This document shows positions 7,969 to 14,769 of a stretch of DNA of 64,000 bases, in pieces (within the stretch, counting starts at the first letter, position 1; each line of letters starts with the position of its first letter). The translations under genes and the position numbers were made by a program. The notes beneath the pieces were generated by a model that had not been told where the DNA came from, searched no databases, and worked only from the letters and a program-made list of their open reading frames with translations. The stretch covers positions 39,287 to 103,286 of the forward strand of contig CAYUVH010000021.1 of NCBI GenBank assembly GCA_964448135.1, in the 5' to 3' direction. Source of the DNA: CAYUVH01 sp964448135 (lineage in GTDB: Bacteria > Verrucomicrobiota > Verrucomicrobiia > Limisphaerales > UBA8199).

Positions 7969-9108
7969 TCAACCTCCGTGCAGGTGTTCGTAGACCCGCT
8001 GGCCCATCAGGAACCAAAAGCGCACGATTTGCGGGCCGGCAAAAACCCAAAGGGCGGCGGCGGCGGCGATATAGGGCCCGTACGGGAGACGGGAGGACCA
8101 CTCCTTGCGTTTGGCGATAATCAAACCCAAGCCAACCAACGAGCCAATCAGGGAGCTGACAAACAGTGAAAAAATCACGGCCTGCCAACCCAGGAAGGCA
8201 CCGATGGCACCCATGAATTTAACGTCGCCCAATCCCATCGCTTCGCGGGGCAATACGATCTCGCCGGTCATCGCCTCCATGTGCAATACCGCGGCCGGGT
8301 CGAACTCGTCGTCGCCGATGCGCAGTTTTTTTGTGGTAAGTTTGAGTTCCACGTCGCGATAGCAGCGATCCACCATTTCGACGCGGCTCGCGCGCAGAAG
8401 GATGGCATCCGAATCGCGGTAGAACACATCGTAGTACGGCACTTCCTCCCCCGGCAGGAGGATGCTCGTCTCGGTGAAGACGATGGTGCTGTCCGGCGGA
8501 AATTCCAGCTTCTGCCGGCCGAAGAGCAATTTGCCCGCGCGGAGAATCAGGTAAATGATCCCGGCCCCCGCCGCCATGCCGAGCAGGCTCGCCTTCAGGG
8601 CGACGCCGGGGGCGAGGGTGCCATGCAATTGCGGAACAACGAGTGAACAAATGAAACCCACGACCATGCCGCCGATGGTGATTTCGTCGGGAATGATGAA
8701 GTGTTCGAAGTCAATGAAGGTGGCGGCGATCAACCCCGACAGGAACAAGGCGTAGGCCAGGGCGAGCAAAACGGAGATGTGGCCGGCGATCAGCCAGCAG
8801 GCCAGAAATGTGACTCCAGTGAGCAATTCGACCAGGAAGTAACGAATGGAAATCGGCGCACCGCAATTTTTGCATTTCCCGCCCAGGTAAAGCCACGTGA
8901 TCAGCGGCACGTTCAGCCACATGGGGATCGAGTATTTGCAATAAGGGCAGTGCGACGGCGGCGACACCACGCTCTGCTCCAGCGGCATGCGATGGATGCA
9001 CACGTTGAGGAAGCTGCCAACCATCGAGCCGAAGACAAAAAACACGAACGACCAAAAATGGAACGGCACGGCGGCCCAGACGGCGGGATCAAAAGTGCGC
9101 GAAAGCAT
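7969..9108 (-). CDS. pilD: Prepilin peptidase (A24 family, PilD-like) with inserted domain
   Basis: The 379-residue form starts at ATG 9108, which places the first membrane helix (FWSFVFFVFGSMVGSFLNVC) near the N-terminus; a longer frame to 9213 overlaps the aroE end and is unlikely. It has the N-terminal zinc-binding cysteines (CPYCKYS and CKNCGAP), and both catalytic aspartates of this aspartic protease family, in IDFEHFIIPDEIT and MGLGDVKFMGAIGAFLGW. The enzyme removes the leader peptide from type IV pilin-like proteins and N-methylates them. Between the last two helical groups is an extra hydrophilic stretch of about 90 residues not present in E. coli-type PilD. Its likely substrates include the two pilin-like proteins at 44528 and 60485. 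Confidence 0.9.
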   Translation of the reverse strand: MLSRTFDPAVWAAVPFHFWSFVFFVFGSMVGSFLNVCIHRMPLEQSVVSPPSHCPYCKYSIPMWLNVPLITWLYLGGKCKNCGAPISIRYFLVELLTGVTFLACWLIAGHISVLLALAYALFLSGLIAATFIDFEHFIIPDEITIGGMVVGFICSLVVPQLHGTLAPGVALKASLLGMAAGAGIIYLILRAGKLLFGRQKLEFPPDSTIVFTETSILLPGEEVPYYDVFYRDSDAILLRASRVEMVDRCYRDVELKLTTKKLRIGDDEFDPAAVLHMEAMTGEIVLPREAMGLGDVKFMGAIGAFLGWQAVIFSLFVSSLIGSLVGLGLIIAKRKEWSSRLPYGPYIAAAAALWVFAGPQIVRFWFLMGQRVYEHLHGG

Positions 9109-9143
9109 GTCAACCTTGGCTGAATAAACACCCGTGGCGTGCC

Positions 9144-10121
9144 TTAGTTGCCATAGATGTTTGCGGTGAGCGCTTTGCGCATGACTTCCACCGGCGCCGG
9201 CTGGCCGGTCCACAGTTCGAGCGCTTTGGCGCCCTGATACAGCAGCATTCCCAGGCCGTTGGCGGTACGGCAGCCCGCAGCCTTCGCCGCCTGCAAGAGA
9301 GGAGTTTCACTGGGGCGGTAAATCATGTCGTACACCGCGCCTGTACGAGCAAGCGACATGCCGCTTTGGTCAAAGGGAAGTGAATCTCCCGGCTTTAATC
9401 CGAGCGATGTGGCATTCAAAACGAAGTCCACTTTGCCGGGTGGATATCCGACGACCGTCTTTACATCCGGCCAACGCTTGCGAATTTCAGCCGAAATCGC
9501 TTGGGCTTTTTCGGCCGTGCGGTTCACCAAGTACAACGTACCGACACCGTCGGCGGCCAGTTTCAATGCGGCGGTCCGCCCTGCCCCCCCGGCTCCCAAG
9601 AGGAGGACGCTTGAGCCGGCGACTTGCACGCCAAGATCTTCCCGCAGCGAGCGGGTGATCGCGTCTGCGTCGGTGTTGAAACCGTGAGCGCGGGTCTCGC
9701 GCGGGGAGTCGGTGAACTCGCGCAGGGATTTCCATTCGCCGTTAGCGTCGCGGCCTTCGAAGCGGATGGTGTTAACGGCGCCCCAGAGGCGAGCCGCTTG
9801 GTCAACTTCATCAATAAGCTCCAAGGCGAGAAGTTTGTGCGGTACGGTGAGATTCAGCCCGATGAAATTCATCCGCTGCGCGCCTTCGATGGCGCTACGG
9901 AGGTTGTCGGGGTGGACTTCGAAGGCTAAATATCGCCAGTTGAGGCCAAGCGCGGCGATGCCGGCGTTTTGCATGGCGGGCGAGGCGGAATGGCGCACGG
10001 GATGGCCGTACACGGCGCAGTAGCGCGTGGAGGCATCGATTCTTTTTGGCAGGGGCCCGGACACCCGGTGGTTTATAGGTGAAGCAGGCGGGCCGTGAAA
10101 GGCGAAAAGGTGACGGGTCAC
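9144..10121 (-). CDS. aroE: Shikimate dehydrogenase
   Basis: The 325-residue protein starts at GTG 10121, preceded by a GAGG about ten bases upstream; the first 30 residues are a poorly conserved extension. AroE reduces 3-dehydroshikimate to shikimate with NADPH. The shikimate-binding HSASPAMQN replaces the usual HSxSPxxHN, with Gln in place of the His before Asn. The catalytic lysine is present in LNLTVPHK, and the aspartate in GFNTDADAI. The NADPH-binding loop is LLGAGGAGRTAALKLAADG. The C-terminal GMLLYQGAKALELWTG is typical. The stop lies 35 bases before the prepilin peptidase start, so the two may be cotranscribed. Confidence 0.93.
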   Translation of the reverse strand: MTRHLFAFHGPPASPINHRVSGPLPKRIDASTRYCAVYGHPVRHSASPAMQNAGIAALGLNWRYLAFEVHPDNLRSAIEGAQRMNFIGLNLTVPHKLLALELIDEVDQAARLWGAVNTIRFEGRDANGEWKSLREFTDSPRETRAHGFNTDADAITRSLREDLGVQVAGSSVLLLGAGGAGRTAALKLAADGVGTLYLVNRTAEKAQAISAEIRKRWPDVKTVVGYPPGKVDFVLNATSLGLKPGDSLPFDQSGMSLARTGAVYDMIYRPSETPLLQAAKAAGCRTANGLGMLLYQGAKALELWTGQPAPVEVMRKALTANIYGN

Positions 10122-10140
10122 AACGCCAAATCCTCAGGCC

Positions 10141-10177
10141 CAAAAAACAAGCGGTGCGGACTTGCGCCCGCACCGCT
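10141..10177 (-). terminator. Rho-independent terminator after the micro-ORF unit
   Basis: On the minus strand a perfect 10-base stem (AGCGGTGCGG pairing with CCGCACCGCT, plus-strand arms 10050+100 to 10059+100, that is 10150-10159 and 10168-10177) is followed by TTGTTTTTTG. This is a strong intrinsic terminator. It follows the duplicated glnA 3' end and lies directly upstream of the aroE start. Confidence 0.8.
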
Positions 10178-10179
10178 GT

Positions 10180-10224
10180 TTCGCTAACCCCCGAGCGTCC
10201 TCTATTACACGTCGTAGTAGAGGA
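10180..10224 (-). repeat. Duplicate of the glnA 3' end (copy 1)
   Basis: These 45 bases are identical to 10890-10934, the last codons, stop and 3' untranslated part of glnA. In this copy the encoded LLYYDV and TAA (10205-10207) end a 26-codon open stretch not related to glutamine synthetase further upstream. The identical block contains a small inverted repeat (CCTCTA and TAGAGG) around the stop codon. Confidence 0.85.
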
Positions 10225-10308
10225 GATTCTTAAAATTCATTTGTTCGGCCCGGTCATAAGCACGCTGGTTGTGACGTGCGTCTGATCAAAAAGCAGGAGG
10301 CGTGCCAT
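10205..10308 (-). CDS. Two overlapping micro-ORFs (23 and 11 residues)
   Basis: The first runs from ATG 10308 to TGA 10237 and encodes a peptide starting MARLLLFDQTHVTT; it has a good ribosome-binding site, GGGAG six bases upstream of the ATG. The second starts at ATG 10240, overlaps the first stop (ATGA), encodes MNFKNLLYYDV and ends at TAA 10205. Its last residues are those of glutamine synthetase (YYDV). The unit is followed by an intrinsic terminator. It may be a short leader or regulatory transcript, or a decayed glnA-like gene. No function can be assigned, and translation is only suggested by the ribosome-binding site and overlap. Confidence 0.35.
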
Positions 10309-10849
10309 GTCATTCTCCCGGGCGCGCTCAACGTGCAGCAGCTAAGAATTGCCCTGATTTTATTGGGTGTTTTGAGGAAATGGCGCGCGCAGCGGCTCGC
10401 GGCGACAATTCGCGAAAACTGAATTTGCGTGGCGTTTTTTTTTCAACGCGGACGAAGTTCGACTTCTAACTGCGACGCCATGTTGGATTTCCTGGTGGAA
10501 CGATTTGGTCTGAAGGCAAATTCCACTCGCCCCTGCCCGCTTTCACTGCGAGAACGGCTCAGTCGAAGAAAATTTTGTAATGGTGTTAACAGTGTAACGC
10601 CGGACGTAACACGAAATGACCCTATTCCACCCAATGTTTATGCGCCTTGTAAACAGTGTAACACGGATTTGGCATAGATACCCCCCTCCCACGCTCAGGA
10701 TAAACTCATCCAAACTCACGGTGCCGGTTTTCCGGCCTGCTTTGATGCGTTTGCCCTCTCCGCTGCCACGGAACCGGTAGCAATCGGTGGCAATTCACGG
10801 TAACATTGCATCGTTCCCGCCCAGACAAGTGCATCAGCGTGAGCCGCCA
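10309..10849. other. 540-base gene-free stretch between the two glnA 3' ends
   Basis: No convincing gene is present. Short direct repeats of the type 'aacagtgtaac' occur at about 10588-10598 and 10652-10662, with a related 'ggacgtaacac' at about 10603-10613. An open frame at 10429-10677 on the plus strand has no recognisable product and spans these repeats. The region probably holds the promoter of the minus-strand micro-ORF unit near 10330-10380. Confidence 0.45.
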
Positions 10850-10888
10850 CAAAATAAACAGCGGCGCAGACTTTCGCCTGCGCCGCTG
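10850..10888 (-). terminator. Rho-independent terminator of glnA
   Basis: On the minus strand the arms CAGCGGCGCA and TGCGCCGCTG (plus positions 10879-10888 and 10859-10868) form a perfect 10-base stem with a short loop, followed by GTTTATTTTGT. It lies 26 bases after the glnA stop codon. Its architecture matches the terminator at 10141-10177 although the stem sequences differ. Confidence 0.75.
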
Positions 10889-10889
10889 G

Positions 10890-10934
10890 TTCGCTAACCC
10901 CCGAGCGTCCTCTATTACACGTCGTAGTAGAGGA
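10890..10934 (-). repeat. glnA 3' end block shared with 10180-10224 (copy 2)
   Basis: This is the genuine glnA 3' end: the codons for LYYDV, the TAA at 10915-10917 and 25 bases of untranslated sequence. All 45 bases are repeated without a mismatch 710 bases downstream in the direction of transcription. Confidence 0.85.
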
Positions 10935-12327
10935 AAAACTCATACGGATGCGGGCGCAAACGCAGAGCGTCGTGCTCCTTGCGCTTGTGACCGATCCACA
11001 TTTCGATAAAGTCCTTGGTGAAGACGTCTCCCTTGAGGAGGAACTGATGGTCTTTCTCGAGGCAGTCCATCGCTTCGCCGAGGCTGCCCGCCACATTCGG
11101 AACCTTCTTCAGTTCTTCCGGCGGCAGTTCGTAGATGTTCTTATCCAGCGGTTCGCCGGGTTCGATCTTGTTCTGGATGCCGTCCAAACCGGCCATGAGC
11201 AGCGCGGCGAAGGCGATGTACGGGTTCGCCGCCGGATCGGGCGGGCGATACTCGATGCGCTTGGCCTTCGGGCTTTCGCTGTAGGTCGGGATGCGGATGG
11301 CCGCCGAGCGATTGCGCGAGCTGTAGGCGAGGTTCACCGGGGCTTCGTAGCCCGGCACCAGGCGCTTGTAGCTGTTGGTCGTCGGATTGCACAGCGCGCA
11401 CAGCGCGCGGGCGTGTTTGAGCAGACCGCCGATGTAGTAGAGCGCCATCTGCGAGAGACCGGCGTATTCGTTGCCGGCGAAGAGGGGCTTGCCCTTCTTC
11501 CACAAGCTCTGATGGGTGTGCATGCCGCTGCCGTTGTCGCCGAAGAGCGGCTTGGGCATGAAGCAGGCGGTCTTGCCGTGACGGCGGGCGACGTTGCGGA
11601 CAACGTGCTTGTAAACCATCATCATGTCGGCGGCCTTGACCAGGGTGTCAAAGCGGTAGTCGATTTCCGCCTGGCCGGCCGTGGCGACTTCGTGGTGCTG
11701 GCGCTCGATCTTGATGCCGAGCTCTTCCATCACGAGCACCATTTCGGTGCGGATGTCCTGCTGCGTATCCGCGGGCTGCGTCGGGAAGTAACCTTCCTTG
11801 TGGCGGATTTTGTAGCCAAGATTCGGACCTTCCTCCCGACCCGTGTTCCAAATGGCTTCCTCGGAATCCACCGTGTAGAACGTGCCATTGCTCTTGCTGT
11901 CGAACTGCACGTTGTCGAAGATGAAGAATTCCGCCTCGGGACCGAACACCGCGGTGTCGGCCAGGCCGGTGCTCGCGAGGTGCTTTTCAGCGCGCTGCGC
12001 TATGCCGCGCGGGTCGCGGATATAGGCTTCCTTGGTGCCGGTTTCCGCGATGGTGCAGGTCAGGCTCAGGGTCGGCACTTCACAGAACGGATCCATGAAA
12101 GCCGTTGCCGGATCAGGCATGGCGAGCATGTCGCTCGCTTCTATGCTCTTCCAGCCGCGGATGCTTGAACCGTCGAAGCCAAAACCTTCTTCAAAGACTT
12201 CCTCGGTGAGTTCGCGAATCGGGCAGCTGAAGTGCTGCCAGGTTCCGAACGTATCCACGAACTTGATATCCACCATCTTGGCCCCCTTTTTTGAGGCCAT
12301 ATCTATTACGCTCTTGGGTGTGCTCAT
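10915..12327 (-). CDS. glnA: Type I glutamine synthetase
   Basis: The protein is 470 residues, normal for GSI. It makes glutamine from glutamate, ammonia and ATP as a dodecamer. Visible signatures are FGFDGSSIRGW near residue 50, the metal-binding PEAEFFIFD, the ammonia/ATP region NGSGMHTHQSLWKKG, the glutamate-binding RLVPGYEAPVNLAYSSRNRS and the C-terminal YYDV. The segment KNIYELPPEE contains the tyrosine that is adenylylated in GSI-beta enzymes, so control by an adenylyltransferase is likely. It is the third gene of a glnK-amt-glnA cluster on the minus strand, 107 bases after amt, and is followed by a strong terminator. Confidence 0.97.
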   Translation of the reverse strand: MSTPKSVIDMASKKGAKMVDIKFVDTFGTWQHFSCPIRELTEEVFEEGFGFDGSSIRGWKSIEASDMLAMPDPATAFMDPFCEVPTLSLTCTIAETGTKEAYIRDPRGIAQRAEKHLASTGLADTAVFGPEAEFFIFDNVQFDSKSNGTFYTVDSEEAIWNTGREEGPNLGYKIRHKEGYFPTQPADTQQDIRTEMVLVMEELGIKIERQHHEVATAGQAEIDYRFDTLVKAADMMMVYKHVVRNVARRHGKTACFMPKPLFGDNGSGMHTHQSLWKKGKPLFAGNEYAGLSQMALYYIGGLLKHARALCALCNPTTNSYKRLVPGYEAPVNLAYSSRNRSAAIRIPTYSESPKAKRIEYRPPDPAANPYIAFAALLMAGLDGIQNKIEPGEPLDKNIYELPPEELKKVPNVAGSLGEAMDCLEKDHQFLLKGDVFTKDFIEMWIGHKRKEHDALRLRPHPYEFFLYYDV

Positions 12328-12434
12328 TTATGCTTTGTTTGTGTTCTTATTTTTGTTCGCCCCGCGCTTCGCCGACCGTGTTGTGCCCGGCCGGCGTCGC
12401 GCGCGGGCGTGTCATTTGATATCCCCGCTAAATA

Positions 12435-13943
12435 CTACTGTCCAGCACCGTGATAGCCTTCCTCGCCGTGTTCGGCGACATCCAGACCAGCGCTTTCCGT
12501 CTCAGCCGAAGGCCGGAGTCCGATCACGGCTTTTACGATGCCGCCGATGATCAGCGTGCCGACAACTGCCATCGCGAGCGTCAGGGCGATCGCCTTGATT
12601 TGCTCGAACAAAAGCGGCTGCAAGCAGGTGTCCTTCACATAGTCCTTCAGGTTGAGGGCCAGGTTGGCGTTGGCGCTGTTTCGCGCCAGCATGCCCGTCA
12701 TCAGCGCGCCGAGCGTCCCACCCACGGCGTGCACGCCGAAGGTGTCCAGCGCGTCGTCGTAGCCGAACATCGACTTGACCTTCCAGCAGAAGAAGTAAGG
12801 AATGATACCGGCCAGGATGCCGATAATAATGGCACCCGAGGCGGTCACGAACCCGCAAGCGGGCGTGATGACCACCAACCCGGCGACCGCGCCGGAACAG
12901 AATCCCAACACGCTTGGTTTGCCGCGCGTGATCCATTCGGCCATCGGCCAAACGAACGCGGCCACCGCGGTCGCCAGGGTTGTGGTCATGAAAGCATTGG
13001 CGGCCACGCCATCGGCGGCGACGGCGCTTCCGGCGTTGAATCCGTACCAACCCACCCACAACATGCCGGTGCCGACCATACAAAGCACCATGCTGTGCGG
13101 CGGCATGGGTTCCTTGCCGAAGCCGAGGCGCTTGCCTAGCATCAAGCAGAGGATCAGGGCCGACCAACCGGAGGACATATGCACCACGGTGCCGCCGGCG
13201 AAATCAATCGCCTTGATCTTGGCGTTGGCGTTCCAGACACCGTTCATGAGACCGTCCACGCCCCAGACCATGTGAGCGAGCGGGAAGTAGATCACAAACA
13301 TCCAGATCGCGACAAATACCAGGATGGCGGCGAACTTCATGCGTTCGGCGATGGCGCCGATGATCAGCGCCGGTGTGATGATGGCGAACATCAATTGATA
13401 CATGGAGAAGACGTTGTGCGAGACCCAGGCGCCGTAATCGGTGTTCGGGTTCGAATCCACGCCGTTCAGGAAGGCCCATTCCATGCTTCCCCAGAAGGGT
13501 TTGCCGGCGTGAAATGCGATGGTGTAACCGCACGCCCACCAGAGAATCGTGACTAGGCCGGCGATGCCCAGGCATTGGGCCATAACGGAGAGAACGTTCT
13601 TTTTGCGCACCAAGCCGCCGTAGAACAGCGCGAGGCCGGGCAGCGTCATGAAGAGCACCAGCGCGGAGCTGGTCATCATCCAGCCGTTATGGCCGGGGCC
13701 GGAGCCGGTGATTTTGCTGGTGATATTGGTATTGGCCGCCATCGAGCGGGCACCATTGTTGATATAGGCTTCGAGGTCAGCCACGCGCTCTTCCAGACTC
13801 GGATCCTTCAAAGCGGGAGCCGCGGGAGCTGCCGGGGCGGCGGCGGGCGCATTGGTGGCCGCCGGCGCGTCCGCGGCGCGGACGATCGAAGCCGGGACCA
13901 ACGCGAGGGTCATCAGTGCTATCAGTGCGAATATTTTTTTCAT
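12435..13943 (-). CDS. amt: Ammonium transporter (Amt family)
   Basis: The 502-residue protein begins with a signal peptide (MKKIFALIALMTLALVPAS) and an Ala/Pro-rich periplasmic segment, then has about eleven membrane helices of the Amt fold. The pore histidines are in VVHMSSGWSALI and FGVHAVGGTLGAL. The LFYGGLVRKKN segment and the C-terminal GLDVAEHGEEGYHG, which interacts with PII in this family, are also present. Amt trimers conduct ammonium and are closed by GlnK binding when nitrogen is plentiful. The gene is 42 bases downstream of the PII gene, the standard arrangement. Confidence 0.96.
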   Translation of the reverse strand: MKKIFALIALMTLALVPASIVRAADAPAATNAPAAAPAAPAAPALKDPSLEERVADLEAYINNGARSMAANTNITSKITGSGPGHNGWMMTSSALVLFMTLPGLALFYGGLVRKKNVLSVMAQCLGIAGLVTILWWACGYTIAFHAGKPFWGSMEWAFLNGVDSNPNTDYGAWVSHNVFSMYQLMFAIITPALIIGAIAERMKFAAILVFVAIWMFVIYFPLAHMVWGVDGLMNGVWNANAKIKAIDFAGGTVVHMSSGWSALILCLMLGKRLGFGKEPMPPHSMVLCMVGTGMLWVGWYGFNAGSAVAADGVAANAFMTTTLATAVAAFVWPMAEWITRGKPSVLGFCSGAVAGLVVITPACGFVTASGAIIIGILAGIIPYFFCWKVKSMFGYDDALDTFGVHAVGGTLGALMTGMLARNSANANLALNLKDYVKDTCLQPLLFEQIKAIALTLAMAVVGTLIIGGIVKAVIGLRPSAETESAGLDVAEHGEEGYHGAGQ

Positions 13944-13985
13944 TTTTAGTCTGCTCGTTGGGTTACACTTTCAGTTTCTGAACGG

Positions 13986-14324
13986 CTATACCGCCGCTTC
14001 TCCCTTTTCTTCCGTCCGAATCCGCACGGCTTCTTCGATGCCCGAAACGAAGACCTTGCCGTCGCCAATTTTACCGGTCTTGGCCGCCTTCACGATCGCG
14101 GCCACGGCCGCTTCCGCCTGGGCGTCGCCAACGACGATTTCGAGTTTGATCTTCGGCAGAAAATCCACGGTGTATTCACTGCCCCGGTAAATTTCCGTAT
14201 GGCCTTTCTGACGCCCGAAGCCTTTGACCTCCGTGACGGTCATTCCCTGAATGCCGATCTCACCAAGAGCATCCTTAACCTCTTCCAGCCGGAAGGGTTT
14301 GATGATCGCCTCTATCTTCTTCAT
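13986..14324 (-). CDS. glnK: PII nitrogen regulatory protein (GlnK/GlnB)
   Basis: The 112-residue protein is a full-length PII subunit: MKKIEAIIKPFRLEEVKDAL at the start, the T-loop GFGRQKGHTEIYRGSEYTVD with the uridylylation-site tyrosine, and the B and C loops including TGKIGDGKVFVSGIEEAVRI with the ATP-binding Gly-Asp-Gly. PII trimers sense 2-oxoglutarate, ATP and ADP and control Amt and glutamine synthetase. Its place in front of amt argues for the name glnK. No NtrC-type or sigma-54 promoter could be identified upstream. Confidence 0.96.
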   Translation of the reverse strand: MKKIEAIIKPFRLEEVKDALGEIGIQGMTVTEVKGFGRQKGHTEIYRGSEYTVDFLPKIKLEIVVGDAQAEAAVAAIVKAAKTGKIGDGKVFVSGIEEAVRIRTEEKGEAAV

Positions 14325-14769
14325 ATTTGTTAGGGTTAGTTTCTGTTCGCTCAGTCTTCGGATTTACCGTCACGCTCCCGAGCTTTTCGGTAAGCGGCCA
14401 AGACGGTCCGTTGGCCACGCTGCTTCGCAACAACCGTACCCAGTGCGTGCCAAGCCGTGGAACTTCTGTGTAAGTCTTTATCCGAGAGGGAAATAAAAGT
14501 TGTTCACCGGGTATGGTGAATAATTTTAGACGGCGAATCCTTGGCGTGTTTTACGCATGGAGTTCAAAAGGAAACAAATGGGAAACAAGGTGTGAAGGAC
14601 GAAATCCGAATGACGAATGTCGAAAGAAGCCCGAATGCAGAATGATGAATCCGGAGCAGCTATTTGGGAGCGCGTGAACTGAAGAACCTATAGGTGCCGG
14701 ATTGGGATTTCGTGCTTCGAGCCTCTTTCGGCATTCGTCATTCGAGCCTCGCCATTACTGCCCCGCAGG
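14325..14769. repeat. Gene-free stretch with an inverted 'cgaatgacgaatg' repeat pair
   Basis: No gene was found between glnK and the 14770 gene. From about 14597 to 14645 the plus strand has the series 'cgaatgacgaatgtcgaa' then 'gaagcccgaatgcagaat'. From about 14708 to 14752 the reverse complement of nearly the same series occurs ('ctctttcggcattcgtcat'). The two copies are in opposite orientation about 60 bases apart and could fold into a long imperfect hairpin. A third, shorter version lies near 18534-18587. This resembles the interspersed palindromic repeats common in such genomes. Confidence 0.55.

Noticed and set aside
10948..12168. 406-codon plus-strand open frame
   Set aside because: It is antisense to glnA and consists of Val/Ala/Gly/His-rich sequence without any recognisable domain.
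14325..14540. Possible sigma-54 promoter upstream of glnK
   Set aside because: The only GTGCCA (reverse of TGGCAC, near 14448) lacks a GCAA at the proper distance; the nearest GCAA is too far away for a -24/-12 promoter.
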